This document shows, one piece after another, positions 29,967-62,939 of a DNA stretch of 64,000 nt. The DNA lies in assembly GCA_963693365.1 (NCBI GenBank), contig CAVNZM010000008.1, forward strand, positions 4,402,001 to 4,466,000, given 5' to 3'. Origin of the DNA: Amoebidium appalachense. Its lineage: Eukaryota > Ichthyosporea. The stretch's first letter is position 1. The number at the start of each line of letters is the position of its first letter. Below the pieces are notes generated by a model that had not been told where the DNA came from, made no database searches, and saw only the letters and a program-made list of their open reading frames with translations. The position numbers were made by a program, and so were the translations under genes.

Positions 29967-30035
<69 letters not shown>
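29967..30035. repeat. 69-bp poly(C)
   Basis: The longest pure homopolymer in the window, followed directly by A(13). On the complementary strand it is poly(G), able in principle to form quadruplexes. Confidence 0.95.
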
Positions 30036-30045
<10 letters not shown>

Positions 30046-30192
30046 AAAACTGGTTTCAGTAGAATCCTTGAGATTACTATACTATGAATCTCTTATGTAC
30101 AGCCCTCGAACACACTTCACTCATCCTCATCACCATCTCCACAGCACAGTCTCTTCCCTTCCTTTTTGTAGCCGTCTCTCCCTCCCTCCCCC

Positions 30193-30224
<32 letters not shown>

Positions 30225-30490
30225 GCCCACCCCCCTCTTGCTCCCCTCCATGCCTTATCCCCCCCCCCCCCCCCCCCACCAGCTTCCTCCTGCCTCAACT
30301 CTCTCGCCTTCCCCCCCCCCCCCCTTCCCCCCCCTCTTCCCCCCTTCTCTTGCTTTGTAGCTGTGCTTCTTTTCTCGAACCCCTCCATCTCCCCCTCGCC
30401 TCCCTCCCCCACGCCCTCCCTCTCCTTACCTACCAATCCTCTCATCACCAACACCTTCCCCCCCTCTCTATCCCCTCCCCCTCCCCCCCC

Positions 30491-30523
<33 letters not shown>

Positions 30524-30555
30524 CCCGCCTTCGCTGTGTGTGTGCTGGGCGTTTC

Positions 30556-30651
<96 letters not shown>

Positions 30652-30903
30652 TGTCCCCCTTCTCCCCCCGTCCCTCTCCCCCTTGCCACCAGAGCTCATC
30701 CGCCCTTCCGTCCCTCACCCTCCACCCCCATGTAAAGTAGAATAGCCTAGGACCCCAGGTCCATACACGTTAAGGTAACCGTCGGCCTCTATAGTCTAGA
30801 TCATACAACTGCAAATAAACTGATGACTCCAAGGGTACGACTTGCTTAGTTTTCTCTCTCTCTCCCTCCCCCCTCCCCCCTCCCCCTCTTCCCGTCTCTC
30901 CTG

Positions 30904-30942
<39 letters not shown>

Positions 30943-30987
30943 AGATATCGAGTTACTCAATTTTAGGCCTCCTCCTCCCTTCTGCAG

Positions 30988-31954
30988 GATTGTAGTTGGC
31001 CGTAGTCTGCAAACGCGCGCGGTGCGGTGGAATAAGAAAGGTAAGCCTTGTTGGATCATCGAGAACGTGACAAATGCACCCCCCCCCCCCCCCCCCCCCC
31101 CCCCCTCCTCCCCCTGCCCCTATACATACACACATGCACATCCAACACATACATATGTTCACACCACACTCATCCATTCTTCCGATTGCTCTTTTGTATC
31201 TCCATTATCTCTCCATGTCTCTATTTCTCTCTCTCTTCCCCCCCCCCCCCCCCCCCCCTCCCCACCCACCCACCCAAAGTATCCTCCTCTTGCTCTCTCT
31301 CTCTCTCCCCCCCCCCCTCTCCCCCTTTCTATCTCTCTCATTCCCTCCCCTTCTCCCATCTCCGCCACATTCCCCTCGTCTCCCCCTTCCCCCCTCCCTC
31401 CGGTGCCCCCCTCCGCCTCCTTCTCTCCTTCCATACTCCTCCCCTCCCCCCCCCCCCCCCCGGCCTCTTCCCAACCACTACCACCGCTATCACGACCACT
31501 TTCTCATATTCTTTTCCTTTTTTGGTTATCACAGATGACGACAGTCCCCCTATCGACACTTTTATCTTAGACCCAAACTCTCCACGTTCCCGTCCGATCG
31601 AAGACGGCAACACGGGAAGAAATCACAGTTCTTCTGACGACAGAAAACCCAAAAGTTGGAACAACAAGGAACATTATAGGGAGAAATGGGCGAATTTCGC
31701 AAAAGGGATGGAGGAACAGGTCCGATGTTTTCGCATTTCCAATGTCCCCATCTTGGCTACTCCGGATGATATCGAGGATTTGTTGGCACCGTGTCACATT
31801 GTCGAGGGTAAAAATACCCCCCCCTCTCCCCTCCCCCCTCCTCCTCTTCCCCCCCCCCCCCCCCCCCCCCCCTTCCTTTCGAGGATGGGCTCCACTGTCC
31901 GTCTTGAACTGCTGGACTCCGAGATGCGCTCTAACTTTGATCTATGTTAAATGT

Positions 31955-31994
<40 letters not shown>

Positions 31995-33047
31995 ACACAC
32001 ACACACGCACCCCCACCTTCCTGCCTCCTCCTCCCTTTGATCCCTTGCCAAAGCCCATTTTTTCTTCCATTCTCCGATCCCCCCTGCTCCCCTCCCCCCC
32101 CCCCCCCCCCCCCCCTCCCCCTAGGATGGGCTTTGCTGATGTTGCATACTTGAATGTTTGCCTTCATGTGTCCTGCACATTGTGTCTGACTTGTGCAGTT
32201 GTACTTCGCACCGTGTTCCGCATTCTAACCCCCCCCCCCCAAAAATAAATAAATAAATAAATAAATAAATAAACACAGCGCACCAAGTGAACAAGAACGG
32301 GGGCCACTATTACCGCCAACCCCCCTTCAGAACGTGGTACGTGATGGTGGACAAATGCAACGAGAAGGAGACGGAGAAGACGCTAATGGCAAAGGATGGG
32401 TCCCTTGTTGGTGGCTGTGCCGTTAGGATTTATTCGGTATTTTTTATTGGCCCCCCCCCCCCCCCCCCCCCCCCCCCTCCCCTCCCGCAAAAAAAAAAAA
32501 AAAAAAAAAAGGATAGAGAACCAGAAGGAAAGGAAGAAGAGAGGAAGAAATAGTACGAAAGGGAATAAGAAAACGAAGGGGGAGGGGGACAGAGAGGGGA
32601 GGGAGGGAGGGAGGGAGAGGGTTTAAAGGGAGGGAGGGAAGGGGCGGAGGGAGGAGGGGGCGGAGGGGGCTGGCGTGTGGAGAGAGGGAGCGAGGAAGGA
32701 GGGGAGAGGGTCTAGAGCGGGAAGAGAGCGAGAGAGTATAGGAGGGTGAGTGGGTGATTGGGGGGAAGCGGGGGGAGGGGGAGAAGACGAAAAATGATAA
32801 GAGTTAATTCAACGCACTGATTGGTATCTTTTCGTCTTAAGTTTCCTAAGTTGGAGACTGCGTGTTTGTTTTAGCTTTCTCTTGTTATCTTTTGTTTCTT
32901 TACTTTTTATTTTTGTGTGTGTGTATGCCAGAGTCCACCCTGTGTTTACTGTGTACATCTACGTAATTCGAACCGAGTAATGAATGGGTCCTTTTTCTCC
33001 CCCCTCCCCCCTCCCCCCCCCTCCACACACACTCACACAAACACACA

Positions 33048-33127
<80 letters not shown>

Positions 33128-33313
33128 ACCACAACCACAACCACCAACCCAACCCCTGTATTTCTCGATTGTTCAATCAGTTTCAAATTTCTCCTATTGT
33201 GTTTGTGCCCTCTGTGCAGCAATTCGCATGGCTTGTGCCCCCCTCCCCCCCCCCCCCCCCCTCCCCGCCCAAACACACACACACCTACACATACGTACAT
33301 ACGTACACACACA

Positions 33314-33402
<89 letters not shown>

Positions 33403-33685
33403 CCCCCCCCCCCCCCCCCCCCCCCCCCGGGGAGGAAAGGCTCTGCTTTTGATACATACTCTTTATGTCTGGTTTGCGCTCTGCTTTGTGTTGTTCGTTA
33501 TGAAAGCGTACTTTGCACTCCATAACGAATTTCTAACCCCCCCTCCCCCCCCCCCCCCCCCCCCCCCCTTCCCCCTATCCCCTTCCCCCCCCTTACACAC
33601 ACATGCACACACGCACATGCAAGCGCACGCGCACACACACACACACAAACAAACACAAACACAAACACAAACACAAACACAAACA

Positions 33686-33772
<87 letters not shown>

Positions 33773-33978
33773 TCAGGCTTACAGAGACGAAATGGTAGAC
33801 CGATGCAACTTGCACGAAAAAGAGCAAGCGGGTGGGTGGACCGTAAGAATCAAAAACGTGCCTCTGAGTCCTTCAAGTGGTGGGGATGAGGTTCGGAACC
33901 TTTTTACTCGAATGGGCCTGGACGTAATGGACGTGAAGTTGTTCTCCGATGTAGGCCCTTCCCGTTACAGGTTCCAAA

Positions 33979-34025
<47 letters not shown>

Positions 34026-34308
34026 CGCCCGCCCGTGACATTGTTCTTCGGCACGAGACACGTAAGACCTCAAATGACGTCCCATTCACTCACGTACTCA
34101 TTCACTCACGTACTCATTCACTCATTCGCTTACTCCCTCACTCGCACTCACCCACCACCCACCCACCGACACCCCCACTCGCTCGCTCGCGCACTTACTC
34201 CGTCACTTACTCACCCACCCACCTATTCACTCACTCACTAACTCACACACTCACTCACACACACACTCACACACTCACTCACGTGCATGTACAATCACGC
34301 GTGCGCGT

Positions 34309-34377
<69 letters not shown>

Positions 34378-34402
34378 CTCTCTCTCTCCCCCTCCCTCCC
34401 TC

Positions 34403-34452
<50 letters not shown>

Positions 34453-34575
34453 ACACGCACACACACACACACACACACTCTCTCTCTCTCTCTCTCTCGC
34501 TCTCTCTGACACACACACACACAAGCGCGCGCACACACTAACACGTACAAACACACACACACACACACACACGTA

Positions 34576-34649
<74 letters not shown>

Positions 34650-34838
34650 TATCGTGACAGTGCACAAAGGGCCGAGTCGGACACCAACTCTCCCACCAAG
34701 AGCATTGCATACGTGACCTTTGGGAAGGCAACACATGCATATAGGGCAATACTTGAACACAACCACACAATGGTGGCAGATCTATTCAAAAATGCGCAAA
34801 CATCAAAGGACCACCTGTCCATGAAAATTTTGTATTGA
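30988..34838 (+). CDS. RNA-binding protein with two RRM domains, 5' end unresolved
   Basis: Exons: 30988-31040, 31535-31807, 31884-31952, 32279-32436, 33777-33970, 34649-34838; all phases agree. The first part is charged and Ser/Asp rich. RRM1 begins with [19 protein letters not shown] (strand 1 and helix 1) and ends with [18 protein letters not shown] and [14 protein letters not shown]2 begins [13 protein letters not shown], continues [12 protein letters not shown], and ends [18 protein letters not shown]. The RRM consensus aromatic positions are only partly kept (YVTF, WYVMV), so RNA binding is inferred from fold. Exon 31884-31952 is odd: the phase-consistent frame reads [11 protein letters not shown], whereas another frame reads [14 protein letters not shown] and looks more protein-like but hits a stop. 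A base error there is possible. The upstream start exon was not found. No specific orthologue is recognised. Confidence 0.85.
32124..32229 (+). repeat. Family A element in RRM gene intron
   Basis: It sits between C runs and begins gatgggctttgctgatgttg, continues catacttgaatgtttgcctt, and ends caccgtgttccgcattctaa before the next C run. It is sense to the gene and almost collinear with the ATG8 copy. Confidence 0.85.
32245..32273 (+). repeat. (AAAT)n microsatellite at RRM exon-4 acceptor
   Basis: Seven AAAT units directly precede acacag, the acceptor of the exon at 32279. Confidence 0.85.
33042..33126 (+). repeat. (CA)n arrays in RRM gene intron
   Basis: Three long (CA)n arrays occupy this intron: 33042-33126, about 33316-33401 and about 33688-33772. 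The last, preceded by ACAAAC units, runs directly into the acceptor attcag before the exon at 33777. Confidence 0.95.
33429..33537 (+). repeat. Family A element, second copy in RRM gene
   Basis: It is bounded by C runs on both sides and in the sense orientation. It contains gctctgcttttgatacatac, ctttatgtctggtttgcgct and gtgttgttcgttatgaaagc, and ends with a gaatttctaac block before the C run. Confidence 0.8.
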
Positions 34839-35316
34839 TTTTTTGGGTTAGGATCAATACCGGATGAATATGCTATGCTTTACCCATCTTCGCGTGTGGT
34901 TGCTGTAATCTTTGGACCTACATTTTATGCTGCAGCATAATTACATACTGTCACTGCTTAACATGACAAACTCGATCTGTATATTTGAACTACAATCTCA
35001 CATTTGTTTATCTGCACTGCAGTTGGTGTCCCCTTTTGCCACCGTGTCAGCAGGGTTGAAATTTCACCCTGGAAATACCAAAAGATTTTTCATGCAGTCC
35101 TGTACCTTTTTTGAAGGAGTGTACAATAAAGTAGCATTATTTTACATCTTACGTAGGATATTTGATATCTCAGTTTCTCATATGTTGAAGATTATCTCGA
35201 TTTTTATTATTATTTGAAAAACAAAAACTAGACCAGACGAAGCTTGGATAAAAACAGTAACGCCCCCCTCCCCACAACCCACACCACCCACCCAACAAGT
35301 TGAACCAACCACACAT

Positions 35317-35372
<56 letters not shown>

Positions 35373-35442
35373 CACGCACACACACACACCACCCCAATTT
35401 CTTTCCTTTCTTGCTTTCTTGCTTTCTTTCTTTCTCCCTCCC

Positions 35443-35483
<41 letters not shown>

Positions 35484-35486
35484 TTT

Positions 35487-35518
<32 letters not shown>

Positions 35519-35538
35519 CCCCCCTCCCCCCCCCCCTC

Positions 35539-35571
<33 letters not shown>

Positions 35572-36102
35572 AGGGGAGGGGGGGAATCCATCGGGGGAGT
35601 TACGTAACATACCCATATATGGAGCATTCCATTCTGATTCAGCCAATCATATAACCATGATGACGTCAGTGGCACTGCTTAAAAAAAATAAACAAATAAC
35701 TTTCCAAAAGACACCGGAAAAAAAAAGAAAAAAACTGAAGCAGGGTTACGGAAGACGAAAAAGTGTACGGATGATGTATTTGGACCCGTTGCAATTGCAA
35801 GAAGCGAAGGTGCCACACTCAGCGCATCCGAGCTCTAGAGTTTTTTTTACGAGTTGAGACAACGTCATAGGTGAAAAATGCACAAAGCGCATTGAGACAC
35901 AGTAAAAACTACCAATTAGCCACCAGGCACACGTGCATGGGCACACAAACGTGTACGTGGCCATCAACAACAATCCACAAACACGCAGGCACATATCCAC
36001 CCACCCATTCACCACCCACATACACGCGCACAAATACGCGCGCACACACGTGTGTGGGAACATACACACATACCACAAACGTACCCACAAGCGTGCATAA
36101 AC
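34839..36102. other. 3' flank of RRM gene and 5' flank of amidohydrolase
   Basis: AATAAA at 35125-35130 is a good polyadenylation signal for the RRM gene, 290 bases after its stop. (CA)n at about 35310-35370 and C and CT runs at 35440-35570 follow, then mixed DNA to the amidohydrolase start. No other gene is seen. Confidence 0.6.
35125..35130 (+). terminator. RRM gene polyadenylation signal
   Basis: AATAAA lies 287 bases downstream of the stop codon, in AT-rich DNA. Confidence 0.55.
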
Positions 36103-38135
36103 ATGAGCTCTCCCCTCAACATCATCGACACTCACCAACACCTATGGGAGGCTGGTCATCTCCAACTTGACTGGCTCCAGAACGCACCCGAACGGTTTCA
36201 AGCCACTCATTCCACAAAAGAGTACTTGAAAGCGGCAGAAGGATGCGGAATAGGGGCTGCTGTATACATGGAGGTGGATGTGGCACTAAAAGATAAGGTT
36301 GGTGTTTGTTTTCGTTTCTATTCTTGTCTGTCTATCTTTGTTTTTTGTTATTTATTTTTGTTGCTATTGCTGGTGGTGGTTGGGTGAACGAGTGGGTAGA
36401 AATCGCCTGGGAAGGGCGAAGTGGGTATTGCGGGTGGGTGAGGGGCGGGAGGGAGGAAGGGGAGGGTAGCGGAGGGAAGGAGGCGGAGCATATTGTGGTC
36501 ACTGTTACTTAGTCCTTTTCCTTTTGTCGATGTGTAACTAGAAGTGTTGACAACTGAGAGAAGCCTGGAAGGGAGGGGCCGGAAACATGAACGGCGACTG
36601 TGACTCGCTTAAAACCGAAAAGTCGAAACTCGCGACATTCATATTCTCACTTGAAGGATGGAGAGCAGCTAGGGGTTAGGAGAGAAGGGGAGGGAGAGGC
36701 GGGGAAGGGGGGGAGATTGCTGTGGCGGGTGGTTGGGGGGAGGGGGGGGGGGGGGGGAGGGTGGGTCGGCGGTGAGAAGCCCCGTTTGCAGTGACTCACT
36801 TGTCTAGTCGTGCCTATAACTTTTGAAGGGGGAGTGGGGGTGGAGGGGAGGGGCAGGGTGCAGGGGGGGGGGGGGGGGAGGGGGGGGGAAGGAAGGGGAG
36901 GTGGGGTACCTGCTCAGATCTTGGCAAACATGTGCTAAAGCAATCTGCTCTAACCCTCCCCCCCCCCCCCCCCCCCCCCCTCCCCCCCCCCTCCCCTCCC
37001 CCCGCCTCTCCCGCCCTGCACCCCAACCACCACCACCACACCACACTACACACGCGTGTGCACACACACACGCACACGTAACAACAAAACCCCGCTGCCC
37101 AACACTCATACACTCCCCCCCCCCCCCATCCCCTCCCTCCCCTCCCCCCCCCCCCCCCCCTCCCCCCGCACCCCCTCCCTTCCTCCCACCCCCTCTCCAT
37201 CCACCTCTCCTTTCCAACATTCAAACACCCTCCCCCTCCCCTGCATTGTGTTGTTCATCGTGATCTGTGACACACTCTAACAACCCCCCCCCCCCCCCCC
37301 CCCTCCCCCCCCCCCCCCCCCCCCCCCCACCCCCTCTCCCCCGGGCACATACACAGAGAGCAGAAGTAGATTTCATCACCCACCTGTGTGAGCCTTCCTC
37401 TACCCCAACTATAGCGGCCGTGGTAGGGGGCTGGCCGGCAGACCCAAGCTTTAAAGCACACCTGGAATACATTAAAGAAAACCCCTATGTGAAGGGTGTT
37501 AGGCAGGTATGTAATATCTCAGCATACGGTGTTAACATTTTATTCACGTGTACGGTAGACTACAGATGTTAAACAATAACACACATTGTAACAAATAGAA
37601 CGATAAACTCTGATAATGTTGCTTTGCAAAAGCGAGCGTAACACGCACCACAACACAATGACACGGTTAGACACACACAAATACGCTTATCTGCACAGCA
37701 GGAGAAACAGGCAGAGAGAGTGAGAGGTACACACAGAGAGAAAAAGTTTGTGGGTGGGCTCGCGTGTGTAACACAGAGACAGAGAGAGGAAGAGAAGAAA
37801 TTAGGGGGGTGAGGAGGGGGTGGGGGGGATGGAGGGACACTCTCCCTTCCACCCACATAGAGGGGAGGGACAGAGAGTGCGAGGGGGGAGGTGGGGGGGA
37901 CGGGGGAAGGGGAGGGGAGTGTGTGTGTGTGTGTGGGAGAGAGAGTTAGGAGAGGGAGGGAGGGTGGGTGAGAAAGGGGGAGGGTGAAAGGGAGAGAAAA
38001 AAAAGCTTGTTCTGTGTATCTTGGGTTGACGTGTAGATTTCCGGGTGCTATTCACCCCCACACCTTCTCTCTGTCCGCGCCTGCGGATACTCAGACAGTT
38101 CTACGTTTTACACTCACTCAGCCTTGCATCCCCTC

Positions 38136-38179
<44 letters not shown>

Positions 38180-40060
38180 CCCCGCCCACCCACCCACCCA
38201 CACATACACCAGCTCCATCACAACTTTAAACACGTCATTGATTATTACCTCCCCCCCCCCCCCCCCCCCCCCCCCCCTCCCCCCCCCAAAACAAAGTATG
38301 GGTTGGGAACCACGCGCGAGAGGTTCAAGAGTCGAAACCCATGCTTTTGTGGAGGCATAGGAACCCCTCTGATAATGGGCTCTGTTCAAGTGTCTTCTGT
38401 CTGCACGCTTAATTGTTTGATTTTGGATTTCCCACTTTTGTGACGTTTTGTTGTTGATATTTGTTGTCTCCTCCATATTTCCAACCCTCTAACGCATACA
38501 TCACCCCCCCCCCCCCCCCCCTCCCCCCCCCCCCCCCCCAACCCCCAACCCCCACGCCTACCCCCCAACCTTCCCCCCTCTCTCCCTCCTTTTTTTTTTT
38601 CTTTCCCCCTCCCCCATTCTTTCTTCAATTTTTTAATCGTCTTTTGCTAAAACCACTCTCTTTGTGCGCTTACAGGTGATTCACGATCCCCCCTATCCTC
38701 GCGGTTTCTGCCTTACACCGGCATTCATCGAAGGAGTCCAATGTCTCGGTGCCGCAAATCTCATCTTTGACGTTTGCATCCGCCCATCGGAGCTAATCGA
38801 CGTCGTTTCATTGGCTAAGAAGTGCCCCGACACCCGATTTATCATCGATCACTGTGGAAATGCCGATCCGTACGTGGTTGCGGGCGTGAGGGCCAGTGGG
38901 GAGGGACCCAATCCTGTCTATCATCACAGTTTGGACCAATGGCTAAGTGATATGAAAGGTGGGGAATCACTAAATATGGCAAATTCCTATCTGAGTGCCT
39001 GTTCAGTTTTATCTGACTTGGTGTGAATAATGATATTTTAGGTGAAATTGGTAGGAATATAGCGTTCAGCTAGGTTTACTGCTTTATTCGGTGGATATCT
39101 TTTGGAAGAAACACCGTTGGCAAAGTCGACATAAATATAACGAGGGAAGAAAAAGGCGTGGGGTGGTGGTGCTGGTGCTGGTGATGGTGGTGGCGGTGGT
39201 GGTGGTTGGGAGGGGCCGGGGGGGTCTGGGATGAGAGGGGGGGGGGGGGGGGAGGGGGGGAGGGGGGTGGTTATACGTTATGGGTGGAACTTGCAGCTGG
39301 TCGGTATTTCTCATGTAAAGCGATTGAAGGCTTGATTTCTTTTTTTGCTGTGCCCTTGTCTTTATATATGTGGGGACGGAGGGGTTGGCCGTGTGTGCAT
39401 GCAAGATATGGTGCGGGAGAAGAAGCATTGAAAGGGGGGGGGGGGGGGGGGGGGGGGAGGTAGGGGAGGAATGTGTGCGTGCGTGCGTGCGTGCGTGCGT
39501 GTGTTCCGGTGTGGGGGAAGAGTGTGCCGTATGTGTGTTCTTTTTTTTGGTGGGGGAGGGGGGGGGAGGAGGGAAGGGGGAGACATGCAATATAACATTT
39601 GAAATTATATGCAGTGTTACTAGGTTGACTAAAAGCAACACTAAATAGATGTCTTGTCGTGGAGCCTTTAAGCGCAAGAGGTATGGCGTGAATGCCTGTC
39701 ACATTCCGAAACCTGGGGGCGGTAAAAAAAAACCACATGTGTGCTGACTAAAACCCACCAATCGCAGAGCTTGCCGCACAGCCAAATGTGGTCGCATGCA
39801 AGGTTTCGGGTATCATTGCTCGGGCCGAGTCGGGTTGGACTGCAGCCACCCTTGCACCCACAGTGAACTATTGCATCGACATATTCGGGCCGGACCGGGT
39901 CATTTTCGGGTCGGATTGGCCCGTTTGTACCTTGGGCCATGAAACCACACTTGCTGGATGGGTCGGTGCGTTGATGGATATCACGAGGGAGATGGGGGTG
40001 GTGTTTCAGGAAAAGCTGTTTAGGGAGAATGCAATGAGGATTTATGGGCTGACTGTGTAA
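36103..40060 (+). CDS. Amidohydrolase-2 family (TIM-barrel metal-dependent hydrolase), 4 exons
   Basis: Exons 36103-36297, 37357-37506, 38676-38958 and 39768-40060 join in phase to give 306 residues, typical for this family. The N-terminus has IIDTHQHLW (metal-binding H11, H13), followed by AAVYMEVDV, GVRQVIHDPP, FIIDHCGN (H174) and VIFGSDWPV (D259), the usual metal and catalytic positions. The C-terminus ends LFRENAMRIYGL. Relatives include L-fuconolactonase-like lactonases and 2-pyrone-4,6-dicarboxylate hydrolase; the overall pattern is closest to the fuconolactonase-like group, but the substrate cannot be assigned. No signal peptide is seen, so it is probably cytosolic. The start ATG at 36103 places the metal motif at the expected distance. 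AATAAA at 40263-40268 may end the transcript. Confidence 0.94.
37240..37285 (+). repeat. Short family A fragment in amidohydrolase intron
   Basis: A short block (tgcattgtgttgttcatcgt and cacactctaacaa) resembles the distal half of family A copies such as 33470-33537 and is followed by a C run. It is sense to the gene. Confidence 0.45.
38285..38503 (+). repeat. Family B repeat in amidohydrolase intron
   Basis: It is collinear with 3715-3931: gttgggaaccacgcgcgaga, the catgcttttgtggaggcata block, then ctctgataatgggctctgtt, tttcccacttttgtgacgtt and tccaaccctctaacgcatac, ending in a C run. It lies in the intron between exons 2 and 3. Confidence 0.85.
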
Positions 40061-40472
40061 ACCTAAAATCATTTGGCTTTTTTTGCGGCATTAGTGATAT
40101 AATGAAATGTATTTAGCATGCTTTTTTTTTTTTTTTTTTTTTTTGGATGTAGAGGTGGTACCCAATCAAAGGTAGAAGTTTAGAACAGTTTTGGACGTTC
40201 TCCAAAAATACTGTGTTCCGGGTGTGAAATTTTTCTCTGATTTTGCAGGTTAATTTTCTTCTAATAAAATATAAATCTGCGATTCGATTTGCAGCACTGG
40301 AAAACGCAGTAGACTGTTACGTGACCGAGCTGGGCCCCCGGATACATCCTTTATCATAATTTTTTTGTGTGTTCTACCCCTGAAATTTCACAAATTGCAA
40401 ATACTGAAGGAGGATTTGCCGCATGTTGGTGTGGGTGCATACGTGTGGGTGGGTAGGTGGTGGTGATGATGG

Positions 40473-40523
<51 letters not shown>

Positions 40524-40848
40524 GTTATATACGGCGGCACGAAATCGAATGTGTGGTGCCCATTGGTAAAAAACGGCGGTGGCTCCAGGCCCAGAGCGAT
40601 TCGGTTCCCTAGGGCAGTTGTCTTTTCAAAAGGTCGGCTGTCGCCCCCTCGGAACACCGGGTTTGGTATGCAGCTGGGTGTTGGGTTTAACGTTTGTGCT
40701 TTGCAGAACAAAATGAATTTATAAATGCGGATCCTTTGGTGATTGCAGGGGCAGTGGTTATATAGTGGTAGTCGATGGGCCGGGTACAGAAGACTTCCCC
40801 CCCCCCCCCCCCCCTCCCCCCCCCCCTTCCCCCGGGTCCCCCCTCCCG

Positions 40849-40879
<31 letters not shown>

Positions 40880-40899
40880 TCGGGTTAAAAAAATGGGTG

Positions 40900-40952
<53 letters not shown>

Positions 40953-41586
40953 CAGATCTGGGGGGGGGGGGGGGGCTGCCATGTTTCCAAATATAAGTAC
41001 GACACCAATATAGAAGGTGTGCCATGAGAAATGCCGACATAGGCGCTTAAAAATAAATTACAATAATTTTATATCATCCCATCACTGGTACAACCAGTAT
41101 CTTTTCACTTAGAAAACATGAGCTTCGTTGTAAAAATAATAATAAATATTAAAAAGACTTTTTTCAATATTAAAACAGTCAACCAAACCCATTTACTGAT
41201 TATCGTGTATCATGTGCTTTCAGCAGAATATAAACGCCCAACTGAAGTAATACAGTTTCTCCTTTGGCAGAACAACCAAAACACGATCAGGCTATCAACT
41301 TGGGGTTAACTTTTTCCCATTCACACGATTGGATTTATGAGCTATTCATCAGATCCCCCCATGTCGACCCTAGATAAAGCGCAGATTGATTTGCGGATGC
41401 AATTCTAACACATTATGTATTTGAACCCATCACCCCTAAAGGTAAACCACCCACAATTAAACTTTTGACAATGCTGTTAAACCGACCGACAGTTCACTTC
41501 TGTCCGAATAAACCATACTAACATTAAAATCCTAATTTATAATTTTATATTAAGAGTGTCGCTTAAAAGATGACGTGTTTATAGGG
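40061..41586. other. Convergent intergenic region
   Basis: 3' ends of the amidohydrolase (plus) and the aspartokinase (minus) face each other. It holds T(24) near 40121, AATAAA at 40263-40268, a G run of about 47 (40475-40522), C and (CA/GT)n tracts (40796-40950) and AT-rich DNA (41040-41560). No gene is seen. Confidence 0.6.
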
Positions 41587-61275
<19,689 letters not shown>

Positions 61276-61743
61276 ACACGGGCCTACAAGTAAGCACGCT
61301 TATGCACACAAGTAAATGAACTCACGGCATAAAGGCACATGTACTTGCATTCAGGTATACGTATTCTTTCACATTCACACATGCGTGTGTGCCTGATCGC
61401 CAGTGTGTGCTGGCTCACACACAAAAACAAGAACACACAGAACGTTTTTCCGGTGAGTACAGGTAAACCAAGAAACCCACCACACACGCACACCACCGTA
61501 AGAGGAGAGGATGAGATTGATAGAGAGAGGTGGATCTCTCAAACATGTACAGATGCAAGTGAGCACGCACGCACGCACACGCTCGCACACCGATCTCAAT
61601 CCACTAATATGACTTCCCCCCCCCCCCCCCCCCTCCCTACACACACACACACACACACACACAACCCCCGGTTCGGCAGTACAGCACCCACGGATGGACA
61701 CTAATAAGTGGTAAAGCCCCCCCCCCCCCCCCCCCCCCCCCCC

Positions 61744-61802
<59 letters not shown>

Positions 61803-62505
61803 CGCGCGCGTGCGTATGTGCGGCACACATGGGTGCATGTCTGTTTGTGTGTGTGAAAGTGGGAGGGTTTGTGCGTGTGTTCTTGCAAATCAATGAACCC
61901 AGATTATCGATCCGCCGTATTATCACCGTGACGTCTGTACCCTGCCCTGGATTTCGTTTTTCCTTTCTTGAACTCAAACCACATCCTCATGCCTGTGTTC
62001 AAGCAGAATATTATGATAGATGATATGCTTTTCTGTTGTCGCTAACTAAATACTTCTTATCTCTTCCCCCCCCCCCCCCCTCTCCCCCCTCCCCTTCCCC
62101 GCCCCCTCCATGCCCTGTTGCTCCCTATCGCTGTTTTTGTTTGATTCTCAAATCTACATTATGTTTTTCGACTCCATCCCCCCCTTTCCCCGCCCAGCGC
62201 CCCCTTCCATCACCTCACCTACGCACACGTACATAGACATGAGGCACGTGTACGCCCACACACACACACGCGCGCGCGTGCGCGTGCGCATACAACCAGC
62301 TGCCCAACTACATGGATATACATGCGCAAACACACATATACACACACACAAGGACACACACACACACACACGTACGCACAAAATATGCACAACCACATTC
62401 AGCAACACCAGAAACAGGCACGCACACACACACACACATACACACACACACACACACACACAAATACAATGTGCACCCACCTACAACCACCTACCCAATC
62501 TGCAG
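61276..62505. other. Upstream region of aspartokinase; simple repeats
   Basis: Contains the presumed promoter of the aspartokinase (minus), C runs at 61617-61633 and 61718-61745, (GT)n at 61747-61793 ending in (GC)n, C/T-rich DNA at 62065-62115 and (CA)n at 62255-62465. A possible exon-like frame after cccag at about 61901 (IIDPPYYHRDV) could not be connected to anything. Confidence 0.45.
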
Positions 62506-62874
62506 CTGTGATCGAAAAAGTCACCGGCACTTCATTCTTAGACCATATGGATTCTAAAGTCTTCAAGGTAATGCCCCCCCCCCCCCCCCCCCCCTCCTTC
62601 CCCCCCCCCCCCCCCCCACCACCACCACCTCCCCCTCCCTCCCCCCTCCCCCCGGGGTTGTCCCCTTTCATCATTCCTACCTCCCACCCCTTTCATATCT
62701 TCTCCTTCCCACCACTCCCATCTTCCCCCCCCCCCCCCCCCCCCCCGCCCTCCGCCCTCCGCCCTCCCCCTCCCCACACACACACACACTTACACACCAC
62801 CACCACCACCACCACTACCACCTCCTCCTCCATACCCCACCGTTTTCTCCAGCCCCCCTCTTCTCACACACACA

Positions 62875-62939
<65 letters not shown>

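Larger units (their letters stand above)
28800..30987. other. Region between integrase remnant and RRM gene
   Basis: Mixed-composition DNA to 29470 includes a GC-rich patch (29130-29160). Then come a tandem duplication (29476-29660), C-rich tracts, a 69-C homopolymer (29967-30035), more C/T DNA and (GT)n at 30559-30648. The missing 5' exon(s) of the RRM gene should lie here, ending in phase 2, but I cannot pick one. Confidence 0.5.

Noticed and set aside
61901-61980. Exon-like frame (IIDPPYYHRDV) as part of the beta-lactamase-like gene
   Set aside because: It runs quickly into a stop, has no donor that fits the next exon's phase, and lacks the expected Tyr or Ser-x-x-Lys motif.
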